Origin: Candidatus Gastranaerophilales bacterium
Lineage (GTDB): Bacteria; Cyanobacteriota; Vampirovibrionia; Gastranaerophilales; Gastranaerophilaceae
Length of the DNA: 45,404 nt
Direction of reading: 5' to 3'
Assembly: GCA_944324385.1 (NCBI GenBank)
Contig: CALUWD010000012.1
Coordinates: 1-45,404 of the forward strand
Part shown: positions 16,586 through 25,216 of the stretch, one piece after another
Position numbering within the stretch: position 1 is the first letter of the stretch
Layout of the letters: the number at the start of each line of letters is the position of its first letter
Notes under the pieces: model-generated
What the model was told of the DNA's origin: nothing
Seen by the model: the letters and a program-made list of their open reading frames with translations, nothing else
The model's database searches: none
Program-made: the position numbers and the translations under genes

Positions 16586-17875
16586 TTATAAAGAGTTAAT
16601 TATTTCTAAAATTTCTCTAAATTTGTAACAATCGTTAATAATATAAAATTTAGTTTTAGGAAATTCTTTTTTGATTTGACTAACCTTTATCCCATCTAAA
16701 AACTCGTCTGTTCCCTCTCTTAGCATAACAGAAGGAATTATTGCAACATTTGCTTGATTTTTCTTTAGTGCAAAAACTAAGTCCTGACCTGTAACAAGCC
16801 CTGTGACGTTTATTTTATCCCCAAAAAATTCGTTTTTAATGTCAACAACATTAAAATCAAGCCCTTTGACATTAATCTCTTTTTTAAATTCTTCAAATAT
16901 TTTTGCCGCGCTTGAACCTGTTAAAAGACACAGCTTACAAGGTTTTTTAAGGGATTTTTTTAATTTCTTTTTACACTTTTCAAAGTCATCTTTTAAAAGC
17001 CTTATTGCGCCTACACCGTCTTCTATTTGGGCAAATTTACCGTAGTATTTTTTCTTTGGAATTTCGCGTCCTGAAATCAAAAAGAATTCATCAGACGCCA
17101 TTGCGACATTTTTTTTCATCTCTAAATTAAAATTCTCGACAGCTTTTATAACAAAATTCGCAACTTTTTTATCAACAGTTTTTAGTTTTTCTTTTCTAAA
17201 TTTTGAAACACCTACAGGTACAATTGCAAGAGAATTTAAAATCTTTTTAAACTTTTTTAAATCCTCTAAAGTCCTTAAAAGTTCGTCCCCGTCGTTATAA
17301 TCTGGGCAAAGTACAATTTGGGCGTGAATTTTTATGTCGTTTTTTTTCAAACGTTCTAAATCGTCCATAATCCTTGCAGCATTTGGATTATTAAGCATTT
17401 TTGCCCTTAAATTTGGATTTGTCGTGTGGATTGAAACAAACAAAGGTGAGGGGCGGAAATTCTCAAGCCTTTGCCAGTCTTTTTCTTTCATATTCGTAAG
17501 GGTGATGTATGTACCCTGCAAATATGAAAGCCTCCAGTCGTCGTCTTTTACATAAAGACTTTTTCTTAAACCTTTTGGTTGCTGGTCAACAAAACAAAAA
17601 ATACATTTATTACAACATGGCTTGACCCTGTCAAAAACCGCACTTTCAAAACTTATGCCTAAATCGTCGTCAAAGTCTTTTTCTATTTCAAAAAGTTCTT
17701 CTTCGCCTGATTTGTGCTTAACATGCAGCAAAATTTCCTCATCTTTTACAAGAAAACTGTAATCAATAATATCCCTTGGGACTGTATTATTTATTGATAC
17801 AATTTCATCACCTGCGCAAAGCGCCAATTCATAGGCTATAGAATCTTTTTCAACTTGCGAAATAATTATTTTCAT
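16586..17875 (-). CDS. DUF512-type PDZ/radical-SAM-like Fe-S protein
   Basis: A 429-residue protein of the family found widely in cyanobacteria and anaerobic Firmicutes, annotated there as a putative FeS-containing oxidoreductase. It begins with a PDZ-like region (about 1-60, with ELALCAGDEIVSIN). A cysteine cluster follows, C88-x2-C91-x2-C94, preceded by C87 (CCNKCIFCFVDQQP), suited to a 4Fe-4S cluster. Next comes a TIM-barrel-like radical-SAM region (LQGTYITLTNM, FVSIHTTNPNLRAKMLNNP). The C-terminal DUF512 region includes CLLTGSSAAK and VTGLVTGQDLV. The reaction is unknown. Its ATG overlaps the stop of the PadR-like gene (ATGA), so the two are coupled. Confidence 0.85.
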   Translation of the reverse strand: MKIIISQVEKDSIAYELALCAGDEIVSINNTVPRDIIDYSFLVKDEEILLHVKHKSGEEELFEIEKDFDDDLGISFESAVFDRVKPCCNKCIFCFVDQQPKGLRKSLYVKDDDWRLSYLQGTYITLTNMKEKDWQRLENFRPSPLFVSIHTTNPNLRAKMLNNPNAARIMDDLERLKKNDIKIHAQIVLCPDYNDGDELLRTLEDLKKFKKILNSLAIVPVGVSKFRKEKLKTVDKKVANFVIKAVENFNLEMKKNVAMASDEFFLISGREIPKKKYYGKFAQIEDGVGAIRLLKDDFEKCKKKLKKSLKKPCKLCLLTGSSAAKIFEEFKKEINVKGLDFNVVDIKNEFFGDKINVTGLVTGQDLVFALKKNQANVAIIPSVMLREGTDEFLDGIKVSQIKKEFPKTKFYIINDCYKFREILEIINSL

Positions 17876-18363
17876 AGCATTTCCAAAATTTTTTCCGCCT
17901 CGTCAACTTTAGACAATGAAATTTTCTTTTGCTCGTCACTTAAAGTTAAATAAGGATTATTTAGGGCTTCTTGAGTGCGTCCTTTGAATAAAATTAAATG
18001 GTTTTGAATATTTTTTACAAGCTGCGCTTTTTCGTTGTCATCAAGCACGTCAGCACAAAACAGCGCAATTCTTGCGTTATTTAAAATGTGTGCAGGATGA
18101 TTAAATTCTAAAGACAACAAAAGATTTTTTAAATGCTTTCTTCCAACAGGAGTAATAGAGCACATTTTAGACGCCATACCACCTTGCGACATTTTATCTT
18201 CAGTTTCAATGCAGCCCAATTTTATAAGCCTTTTAACCGCAGGGTTAATTGTCCCTAAGCTTGGCTTTAGGAAGGCAAAAAACATTTCTTCCATGATTTT
18301 TGAAATTTTGTAAATAGTCGCATCGTAACGGCTAAGTATGTATAATATAACTATTTCACTCAT
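17872..18363 (-). CDS. PadR-family winged-helix transcriptional regulator
   Basis: A 163-residue protein whose first about 85 residues form a winged helix of the PadR type: MSEIVILYILSRYDATIYKI, then PSLGTINPAVKRLIKLGCIE (recognition helix and wing), then SITPVGRKHLKNLL. The C-terminal half (about 90-163) is helical and would dimerise. PadR proteins usually repress neighbouring operons in response to ligands. Here the obvious candidates are its own operon with the DUF512 gene and the divergent uppS promoter 87 bp away. No Shine-Dalgarno is seen before the ATG. Confidence 0.78.
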   Translation of the reverse strand: MSEIVILYILSRYDATIYKISKIMEEMFFAFLKPSLGTINPAVKRLIKLGCIETEDKMSQGGMASKMCSITPVGRKHLKNLLLSLEFNHPAHILNNARIALFCADVLDDNEKAQLVKNIQNHLILFKGRTQEALNNPYLTLSDEQKKISLSKVDEAEKILEML

Positions 18364-18391
18364 AATTAAGTTAATTTTATCATAAATTTTG

Positions 18392-18419
18392 TTGTTATTA
18401 AATTTATTTAATTTATAAT
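18392..18419 (+). promoter_or_regulatory. Candidate uppS-rdgB promoter
   Basis: TTGTTA (18392-18397), a 16-nt spacer, then TATAAT (18414-18419). Transcription would begin near 18426, about 25 nt before the TTG start of uppS. The site lies in the divergent gap with the PadR-like gene. Confidence 0.55.
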
Positions 18420-18450
18420 TTAACTAGTTGAAATTACGGGAATAAGAACT

Positions 18451-19179
18451 TTGCTTGAAACACTTGAAAAAAATGAAATAAAAACAATCGTCGAACAAAC
18501 AAAACTGCAACACATTGCAATAATTATGGACGGAAATCGCCGTTGGGCAAAAAATAATATGTTACCATCAGCTATGGGACATAAAAAAGGGGTTGAAGCC
18601 CTTAAAAAAACCCTGAAGGCTGCTCATAAATTTGGCATAAAATACTTAACTTTATACGCTTTTTCAACTGAAAACTGGAACAGAAAACAGGAAGAAGTTG
18701 ATTTTTTAATGGGTTTACTTGCCAATACAATTAAATCCCAACTGGATGAACTTAACCAAAACAACGTTAAACTAAGGTTTATAGGTTATTTAAAGGCGCT
18801 TAACCCAACACTGCAAGAAATTTTAGCACAGGCTGTTGAAACAACAAAAAACAACACAGGTGTAAACTTGCAAATTGCAATTAATTACGGCGCAAGAAAC
18901 GAAATTACAAATGCCATAAAAGATATGATGTATCAAGGGGTAAAACCTGAAGATGTAGATGAGGAGCTTGTTTCAAAGTTTTTATATACAAATCAAATTC
19001 CTGACCCTGACCTTTTAATCAGGACAGGCGGAGAAATGAGAATAAGCAACTATTTACTATGGCAAATAGCTTACTCTGAGCTTTACATTACAGATATTTA
19101 CTGGCCTGAATTTGACGAAGAAGCCCTTAAAAACTCAATTTTAGAATTTGCAAAAAGACAGCGTCGCTGGGGTGGTTAG
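18451..19179 (+). CDS. uppS: Isoprenyl transferase (undecaprenyl diphosphate synthase)
   Basis: A cis-prenyltransferase that makes the C55 lipid carrier for peptidoglycan and other cell-wall polymers. At 242 residues it is normal length. It contains HIAIIMDGNRRWAK with catalytic Asp27, TLYAFSTENWNR, and the C-terminal signature PDLLIRTGGEMRISNYLLWQ followed by YITDIYWPEF. The start is a TTG preceded by GGGAATAAGAACT. It is separated from rdgB by 2 nt, so the two form an operon. Confidence 0.95.
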   Translation: MLETLEKNEIKTIVEQTKLQHIAIIMDGNRRWAKNNMLPSAMGHKKGVEALKKTLKAAHKFGIKYLTLYAFSTENWNRKQEEVDFLMGLLANTIKSQLDELNQNNVKLRFIGYLKALNPTLQEILAQAVETTKNNTGVNLQIAINYGARNEITNAIKDMMYQGVKPEDVDEELVSKFLYTNQIPDPDLLIRTGGEMRISNYLLWQIAYSELYITDIYWPEFDEEALKNSILEFAKRQRRWGG

Positions 19180-19181
19180 TT

Positions 19182-19775
19182 ATGTTAAAAATAGTACTTG
19201 CAACATCAAACCCTCATAAAATCGAAGAAATAAACAGTGTTTCAGTACCCTTTGGTATAGAATTCGTCTTGCCTGATGAAGGTTTTAACCCCATTGAGGA
19301 TGGTTCAACTTTTGAAGAAAATTCATATGCAAAAGCGCTTGCTGCAGCGCAGTGCGAAATGGGCGAGAGAAAATATTTTATGGCAGATGACTCTGGTCTT
19401 TGCGTTGATTTTTTAAACGGCGCTCCAGGGCTTAAAAGCGCAAGATACGCGCCCAGCGCACAGGAAAAAATTGAAAAACTTTTGGACGCATTGAAAGACG
19501 CAAAAGAAAACCAAAGAGGGGCAAAGTTTGTCTGCTCTTTAGTTTTAATCGACAAAACAGGAAATATTTTAAATAAAACAACAGGCATTTGCAAAGGTAA
19601 AATCGCTCATAATCAGTGCGGAGAAGGCGGTTTTGGCTATGACCCGATTTTTATTGTTGAAAATAAAAACAAAACTATGGCAGAACTTTCTCAAGATGAA
19701 AAAAGCAAAGTTTCCCACAGGGGGCGCGCTTTGATGGATATGCTTGTGTGGATTAAATGCGCTAATTTAAAATAA
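19182..19775 (+). CDS. rdgB: XTP/dITP diphosphatase (RdgB/HAM1 family)
   Basis: A house-cleaning enzyme that hydrolyses dITP, ITP and XTP to monophosphates, keeping deaminated purines out of nucleic acids. At 197 residues it is normal. TSNPHK (8-13) is the nucleotide-binding opening, DDSGLCVDFLNGAPGLKSARY (from residue 69) holds the metal-binding and catalytic acids, and GGFGYDPIF and SHRGRAL close the active site. It begins 2 nt after uppS, and GGGGTGG in the uppS end can serve as ribosome site. Confidence 0.94.
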   Translation: MLKIVLATSNPHKIEEINSVSVPFGIEFVLPDEGFNPIEDGSTFEENSYAKALAAAQCEMGERKYFMADDSGLCVDFLNGAPGLKSARYAPSAQEKIEKLLDALKDAKENQRGAKFVCSLVLIDKTGNILNKTTGICKGKIAHNQCGEGGFGYDPIFIVENKNKTMAELSQDEKSKVSHRGRALMDMLVWIKCANLK

Positions 19776-19833
19776 TTTTCTTTTTAAAAAAATATAGTAT
19801 AATTTATAACAAGGGTAGAATTAAAGGTTAGAG

Positions 19834-21594
19834 ATGACAAAAAGCGCAAATGTAGTTGAAAACGCTCAAGTGCAGGAAATTAGTACCTGTTTATTAAAAT
19901 TTTTTGACACAATACTTGACGACACAAAAGCGCCAAAGATTTCAAAAATCGAAGAATGTCACAAAAAGGCAATTTCCCTTAAAGCTTTTGACTTGGTGTC
20001 TATTTCAATGTCGCTTATAGGCTACATTGGCTACAGATGGCATCAGGAAAGGTATTACAAAACTCTAAATATACTAAATGACGCACACTACCTTGCAAAC
20101 TCCTCAAATTCACTGCTTGCGCTTAAAATAAATCTTTATCTTATGGGGCAAATTGAATTTTTAGAGCAAAACTACCCTCAATCCCTTGATTTAATGGAGG
20201 CAGCACTGCAAATAAAACTGCCTCAGATGACAAGTTTTGACGAAAAGATTTTAAACGCAAAAACAAGGGTTGAAAAAACAAACAAACAAAAGGTCATAAC
20301 CTCGGCGCCACCTACTTTTATCCCTGAAAACAATCAGGAAGACCCGCTTATAGCTTTATTAAAAGTAGGAAGAACTATCGCTGTTGAAACAAACATTGAC
20401 ACCCTTTTAACAATTATAGCACAGGAAATTAAACAAGCACTAAATGCTGACAGATGTACTGTTTTTTTACTTGATGAAGAAAAACACCAACTATGGTCCA
20501 AAGTTGCTCTGGGACTTGAAATGCAAGAAATAAGATTTGCCTCAAATCTTGGTCTTGCAGGGCACGTTGCAACAACAGGCGAAACAGTGAACATAAAAGA
20601 CGCCTACACTGATAACCGTTTCAATAAAGAAATTGACATGCAAACAGGCTACAAAACAAAAACCATACTTTGCATGCCTATTCGCAACCTTAGCCACCAA
20701 ATAGTAGGGGTCTTTCAGGTTTTAAACAAAAAAAACGGAGAATTTACACAAAAGGACGAAGATTTACTTATTGCCATAGGCTCATCCGCAGGCATTGCTC
20801 TTGAAAACGCAAATTTATTTAACAGGCAAAAAATGCTCATTGACGAGCAAAAACAGCTATTTTCAAGCTTTATAGATACACTTTCAGCTTCAATAGATGC
20901 TCGTGATAAAATCACCTCAGGTCATTCAAAACGCGTTACAATGTACGCTTCGCTCATTTGCGACGAGCTTAATATGGATGAAAAGGAAAAAGAAGTTATA
21001 AAACACGCCTCCCTTTTGCATGACATAGGAAAAATAGGAATAAAAGATTCAATTTTACAAAAAGAAGGCAAGCTTACAAGCGAAGAATACGATCACATCA
21101 AGCAACACGCTAAAATTACAAACGATATTTTAGGCAAAATTTATGTTTCAAAACAGTTTGAAAACGTTGCCCAAATTGCCTCCTCGCACCATGAAAGATA
21201 CGATGGCAAGGGATATTTTTTAGGTCTTGAAGGAGAGCAAATACCCCTTGGAGGAAGGATTTTAGCTGTTTGCGACGTATTTGACGCAATAACCTCAAAA
21301 AGGCACTACCGTTCAAAAATGGAAATTCAAGACGCGATAAAAATTTTAATCGAGGGCGCAAATACTCATTTTGACAAAAAAATTGTAGATGTGTTTTTAT
21401 CCATCAGATGTGATAAAATAATTAATGTACTAACTTGCGATTCTAATATAGAAATTTCCCAAAACGACAGGCTGCTGCTTGAAAAATACAAATTTAGCGA
21501 CCTGTACGCAATTTTATTAAAGCAAGAGTGTGAAATACAGGAAGAAACACTGGTACAAGTTTTTAATAAGTACTACAACGATATTTCAAATTAA
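19834..21594 (+). CDS. GAF domain HD-GYP-type phosphohydrolase
   Basis: A 586-residue signalling protein. Residues 1-150 are helical and TPR-like; residues about 188-327 form a GAF sensor domain (LNADRCTVFLLDEEKHQLWS, LGLAGHVATTGETVNI, QVLNKKNGEF). Residues about 348-502 form an HD domain of the HD-GYP class with HSKRV, HASLLHDIGKIGI, HHERYDGKGY and DVFDAITSKRHYR. These are the metal ligands and signature of cyclic-di-nucleotide phosphodiesterases. The GYP tripeptide reads GYF, so the third residue is non-canonical. No signal peptide or membrane segment is seen. AAAGGTTAGAG precedes the ATG; TATAAT at 19798-19803 is a plausible -10. Its stop shares one base with the next gene's ATG (TAATG). 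Confidence 0.88.
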   Translation: MTKSANVVENAQVQEISTCLLKFFDTILDDTKAPKISKIEECHKKAISLKAFDLVSISMSLIGYIGYRWHQERYYKTLNILNDAHYLANSSNSLLALKINLYLMGQIEFLEQNYPQSLDLMEAALQIKLPQMTSFDEKILNAKTRVEKTNKQKVITSAPPTFIPENNQEDPLIALLKVGRTIAVETNIDTLLTIIAQEIKQALNADRCTVFLLDEEKHQLWSKVALGLEMQEIRFASNLGLAGHVATTGETVNIKDAYTDNRFNKEIDMQTGYKTKTILCMPIRNLSHQIVGVFQVLNKKNGEFTQKDEDLLIAIGSSAGIALENANLFNRQKMLIDEQKQLFSSFIDTLSASIDARDKITSGHSKRVTMYASLICDELNMDEKEKEVIKHASLLHDIGKIGIKDSILQKEGKLTSEEYDHIKQHAKITNDILGKIYVSKQFENVAQIASSHHERYDGKGYFLGLEGEQIPLGGRILAVCDVFDAITSKRHYRSKMEIQDAIKILIEGANTHFDKKIVDVFLSIRCDKIINVLTCDSNIEISQNDRLLLEKYKFSDLYAILLKQECEIQEETLVQVFNKYYNDISN

Positions 21595-23270
21595 TGAAAA
21601 AAATAACCTCAACAGCAATATGTATTATGCTCCTTGGCACAAGCGCTTTTGCCTCAAGTGATAACTTGCTTGAGTTTGAAAAATCAAATGTGCCTGTAAC
21701 TAATGTTGCTCCTAAGGTTCAAGAGGAAAAAAGTGGTATATTTAGCCTGACTACTATTATGGACAGTTTTTTAAATCTTGGCGGACAAAGCGAAAACGCT
21801 AATCTTGACGAGTCTGAAAAGCAAAGGGTTGCTTTTGTAAATGCTACAAAAAAGTTCAATCAAGGTAACGTTGTTGTGGCATATGATGAGTTTGAAAACC
21901 TCTCAAACTCAATAAACAGCGACTATGCGCTTTTAGTTTTTGCAAAAAGCATGTACGAAATAGGCTTTTTCTCAATCGGCACAAAGAGCCTTGAAAAAAT
22001 TAAACACAAAAAATTTGTACAAGATACGATTGATGACCTTAAAAGGTGCTATCTGCCTTCTTTTACGCTGGATAAAAATGAAGAAATTTACCTTGCAAAA
22101 GCTTATTCTTCAATTCACTATGACAACTCAGCGCAAGAAATTTCCTTTGAATTAAACAAAAACGAGACTTTAACAGGTAAGTCTGACTATGCAAATTACA
22201 TTTTATCTCAGGCAATGAGCGAGTCAAGGCAATACCAGCAAGCGCTGAATTTCATCAACAAAGCAAGTTCAATGAACAAAACAAATTTATCTTATTTGAA
22301 TTTTAAAGTAAAAACCCTAAATGCCCTAAACAAAAATAAAGAAGCGCTTGAAATAATCGAGCAAGTTGAAAAAAATAATGCAAATGAGCACATTTTTAAA
22401 AACAGCTTTATGCTGCAAAAAGAAACTATTCTTGCAAACCTCTCTAAAGACGAACAGGACAGGAAATACCACCAAACAATGAAAACCTTTATGGAAGGCA
22501 ATTATCAAAAAGCAATTGAGGATTGCAAAAACATTTTAAGCTTTGACAAAAAGAACTATAAAATCTTGACCCTGCTTGCCATGGGGCAATTTGTAACAGG
22601 AGACAGACAAAGTGCAAAGAAAAATTACCTTGCAAGCTATGAAATAAATAAAAATTACCCCTACACCCTAAGCGGGCTTGGAGATGTAAAATTTTTGGAG
22701 TACGATTTAGAGGGCGCAATTAAATATTATAAAAAAGCGCTTTCTCAAAACCCAAAAGACCAAACAAGCGCGCTAAAATTGGCATTAATTTACAAAAATG
22801 ACACAAAATACGAAAAAGATTTAAAAAATCTTGAGAAAAAACTTGCAAAAATGGATTCTGCGCCATTTATGTCTTACCACTCCATTGCTGCAACAATTGC
22901 AAAAGACAATAAAAACTTAAGGAGAGAATACATAAGGCGCGCAACTGCCATAAATCCCCTATATGAAAACGGTTGGGTAGCTTTTTTAAACTATGAACTT
23001 GAAAACAAAGACCTTGATGGCGCAAAAAACTTTTTGTACATGATTTCTTTTTCAAATCGCACAAATTACATTTATTTTTACCTGAATGCACTATATGACA
23101 TTGCGCTAAACAGGACAAACTCGGCAATTGTTAACCTTAGAAATTGTTTAAGCTTAAAGCCTGACTTTGAGGACGCAAATAAAAAATTAATTCAGCTTAT
23201 ACCCTCTGAAATTAAGCCTGAAGCAGAAAAACAAGTCCCGCAAGACTTTATAGATCAGCCTGTGTTGTAA
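21594..23270 (+). CDS. Exported TPR-repeat protein
   Basis: A 558-residue protein with a signal peptide (MKKITSTAICIMLLGTSAFA, cut after about residue 20) and helical repeats for most of its length. Clear TPR units include YQKAIEDCKNILSFDKKNYK and LEGAIKYYKKALSQNPKD. The last about 25 residues are Pro/Glu-rich and probably disordered. The ATG overlaps the stop of the GAF/HD-GYP gene, so the two are translationally coupled and may form a cytoplasmic-periplasmic pair. Its 3' end overlaps the convergent ispD by 23 bp. The function is unknown beyond a protein-binding scaffold. Confidence 0.83.
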   Translation: MKKITSTAICIMLLGTSAFASSDNLLEFEKSNVPVTNVAPKVQEEKSGIFSLTTIMDSFLNLGGQSENANLDESEKQRVAFVNATKKFNQGNVVVAYDEFENLSNSINSDYALLVFAKSMYEIGFFSIGTKSLEKIKHKKFVQDTIDDLKRCYLPSFTLDKNEEIYLAKAYSSIHYDNSAQEISFELNKNETLTGKSDYANYILSQAMSESRQYQQALNFINKASSMNKTNLSYLNFKVKTLNALNKNKEALEIIEQVEKNNANEHIFKNSFMLQKETILANLSKDEQDRKYHQTMKTFMEGNYQKAIEDCKNILSFDKKNYKILTLLAMGQFVTGDRQSAKKNYLASYEINKNYPYTLSGLGDVKFLEYDLEGAIKYYKKALSQNPKDQTSALKLALIYKNDTKYEKDLKNLEKKLAKMDSAPFMSYHSIAATIAKDNKNLRREYIRRATAINPLYENGWVAFLNYELENKDLDGAKNFLYMISFSNRTNYIYFYLNALYDIALNRTNSAIVNLRNCLSLKPDFEDANKKLIQLIPSEIKPEAEKQVPQDFIDQPVL

Positions 23271-23874
23271 TTTTTTTGTTTACCCCATCACTCACAAGCG
23301 TCCAAACCTTTTCCCCCAAAGCCTCTACAAGGCTTGAATCATCAGTAAAATCATCCCTTGCGGCAAATTTTTTGTGCGCACTCATTATCAAATCATACTT
23401 AAAAGCTTGCGGAGTCTGCGCTTGAAAGACATTTCTTCTGTCAATTGTTTTTATTATTGCACCGCTATTATCAGTTATTTTAATTGTATCTGTTGCAAAA
23501 ACCCCACAACAAATAGCGTTTTTAGTATCTAGTTCCGCTATAACTTGCTCTATTGTTGATTTTTCAATAAATGGTCTTGCACCGTCATGAATTAAAACTT
23601 TATCTTTATATTTACACCCCAAAAGCGCGTTATAAACGCTTTTTTGACGAGTTTCACCAAATTGCGCAAAAGTTATTTTATTTTTATCAAAAACACTGCT
23701 TTGCTCTATAAAACTGCGCGTTTGAGGTGTAGCAGGTATAACAATTTCATCTGACAAGTCTAAAAATTTTAAAATTGTATGTTCAATAACTGTTAAATCA
23801 TCTATTTTAACAAGGAGTTTATTTGTGCCAAAACGCCTTGAAATACCGCCTGCAGTAATTATTGTGCTAATCAA
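23248..23874 (-). CDS. ispD: 2-C-methyl-D-erythritol 4-phosphate cytidylyltransferase
   Basis: Third step of the MEP isoprenoid pathway: CTP plus MEP gives CDP-ME. This 208-residue protein is slightly short for the family. It has the nucleotide-binding start IITAGGISRRFGTNK (residues 5-19), HDGARPFI (96-103), the family signature, plus RQKSVYNALL and RNVFQAQTPQAF. The start is TTG with GGGGAG about 10 nt upstream, and it overlaps the thiL stop by 8 bases. It is the last gene of the long minus-strand operon that begins with the Tad genes. Confidence 0.93.
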   Translation of the reverse strand: MISTIITAGGISRRFGTNKLLVKIDDLTVIEHTILKFLDLSDEIVIPATPQTRSFIEQSSVFDKNKITFAQFGETRQKSVYNALLGCKYKDKVLIHDGARPFIEKSTIEQVIAELDTKNAICCGVFATDTIKITDNSGAIIKTIDRRNVFQAQTPQAFKYDLIMSAHKKFAARDDFTDDSSLVEALGEKVWTLVSDGVNKKITTQADL

Positions 23875-24763
23875 AATGCAAAAACTCCCCTCTTTTTTCT
23901 TCTTTTATGTCCTTGCCATTAATTAAAATTTTATCTCCAAAAACCGCTCTGCCCACGACTTTTAGCTCTTTTAAATTCAAATTTTTATAATCTTTTTCAC
24001 TTAAAACACACACTAAAGAATAATCCTCGCCGCCAAAGAGCACATCCTCACGCACTGTACCTTGAATATGGGGGATTTTTTCAAATTCCAACTCAAAACC
24101 AACACCGGATGAGCGCGAAATCCACTCAAGAGCGTTAATTAAACCGTCTGATGAGTCCATCATAGCATATGGTTCTTTTGCAATTTGCGCGATTTTTTGC
24201 GAACATTCAAACTGCAAAATTGGCTCAAGGTGAGCTTTTGTAAAGCCATTTTGAATATTTGAATCTTTAAGCAACATTTTAAGCCCTGTGGCAGATGCCC
24301 CAAAATTTCCGCAAAGTGCAAGTAAATAGGCCTCTTTTGCATTTTTTCTCGATGAAATGTTGCGATTTTTAGTGTCGCCTAGAATGCAAATTGAAATGTT
24401 TATTTTTTCACCGCCTGTTAAATCTCCACCAATTATTTTTAGCCCAAATTCTTGCTCTATTTCATTAACACCCTTATAAAATTCTTCTATAAATTTTTCA
24501 TCCAACTTGCCGCTTATTGTAATTGTTGCATACATTGGTTTTGCGCCTGAGGCTAAAATATCACTTATATTAACCTTAAGAGCCTTTTTAGCTAACAAAT
24601 AAGGTGAAATAAAATTAAAATCAAAATGCACACCCTCGACAAGCGCGTCTGTACTTATGCAAAGATTTAAATCTTTTAAATAGGCACAGTCATCCCCAAG
24701 GCAGGAGCTGTCTAAAAGGGAGTTTTTAATTATTTCTATAAATTTTAACTCAGTATTTTCCAT
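23867..24763 (-). CDS. thiL: Thiamine-monophosphate kinase
   Basis: Phosphorylates thiamine monophosphate to the active cofactor thiamine diphosphate. At 298 residues it is close to the usual length. It has the AIR-synthase-like fold with GDDCAYL (23-29), ISTDALVEGVHFDF (Mg/ATP site), KALKVNISDILASGAKP, GGDLTGGEKINISI and MDSSDGLINAL, followed by DVLFGGEDYSLVCVL. It starts 3 nt after aroQ's stop region on the same strand. Its placement with aroQ, ribD and ispD gives a small cofactor and precursor block. Confidence 0.94.
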   Translation of the reverse strand: MENTELKFIEIIKNSLLDSSCLGDDCAYLKDLNLCISTDALVEGVHFDFNFISPYLLAKKALKVNISDILASGAKPMYATITISGKLDEKFIEEFYKGVNEIEQEFGLKIIGGDLTGGEKINISICILGDTKNRNISSRKNAKEAYLLALCGNFGASATGLKMLLKDSNIQNGFTKAHLEPILQFECSQKIAQIAKEPYAMMDSSDGLINALEWISRSSGVGFELEFEKIPHIQGTVREDVLFGGEDYSLVCVLSEKDYKNLNLKELKVVGRAVFGDKILINGKDIKEEKRGEFLHFD

Positions 24764-24765
24764 TT

Positions 24766-25203
24766 TTACTTTAGCGCGCCATAAAGCCCTAAAAGCGCCA
24801 TTTTATAGCTGTCTTTTGAAAAACCTGCAACTTGCCCAAGGCATTTTGGCGCAATGTAAGAGTTGTGTCTAAATTCCTCGCGAGAATATATATTGCTCAA
24901 ATGCACTTCAACTGTTTTAATGTTCACAGAGGCAATAGCGTCCGCTATAGCAACACTTGTGTGAGTGTAGGCTGCAGGGTTAATTATAATCCCGTCAAAA
25001 TTATTCAGCGCATTTTGAATTTTATCCACAATTTCGCCTTCAAAATTAGACTGAAAAAACTCAAGCTCGATTGATTGGTCTAAGCTTTTTGCGTAATTTT
25101 TAAGTTCTTCTTGAATATCATCAAGTGTCATTGAGCCGTATATTTCAGGCTCTCTTACACCAAGCATATTTAAATTTGGACCATTTATTACAAGAATTTT
25201 CAA
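24766..25203 (-). CDS. aroQ: 3-dehydroquinate dehydratase, type II
   Basis: Third step of the shikimate pathway, as a dodecameric type II enzyme. The frame extends to ATGs at 25227, inside ribD. I choose the TTG at 25203 because AAAAAGGAG lies 6 nt before it and the protein then begins [20 protein letters not shown], exactly where family members begin (145 residues). Catalytic features are Tyr22 in [20 protein letters not shown] and [15 protein letters not shown] with HNSY. With this start there is a 13-nt gap to ribD rather than an 11-nt overlap. Confidence 0.94.
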   Translation of the reverse strand: MKILVINGPNLNMLGVREPEIYGSMTLDDIQEELKNYAKSLDQSIELEFFQSNFEGEIVDKIQNALNNFDGIIINPAAYTHTSVAIADAIASVNIKTVEVHLSNIYSREEFRHNSYIAPKCLGQVAGFSKDSYKMALLGLYGALK

Positions 25204-25216
25204 AATTTTCTCCTTT

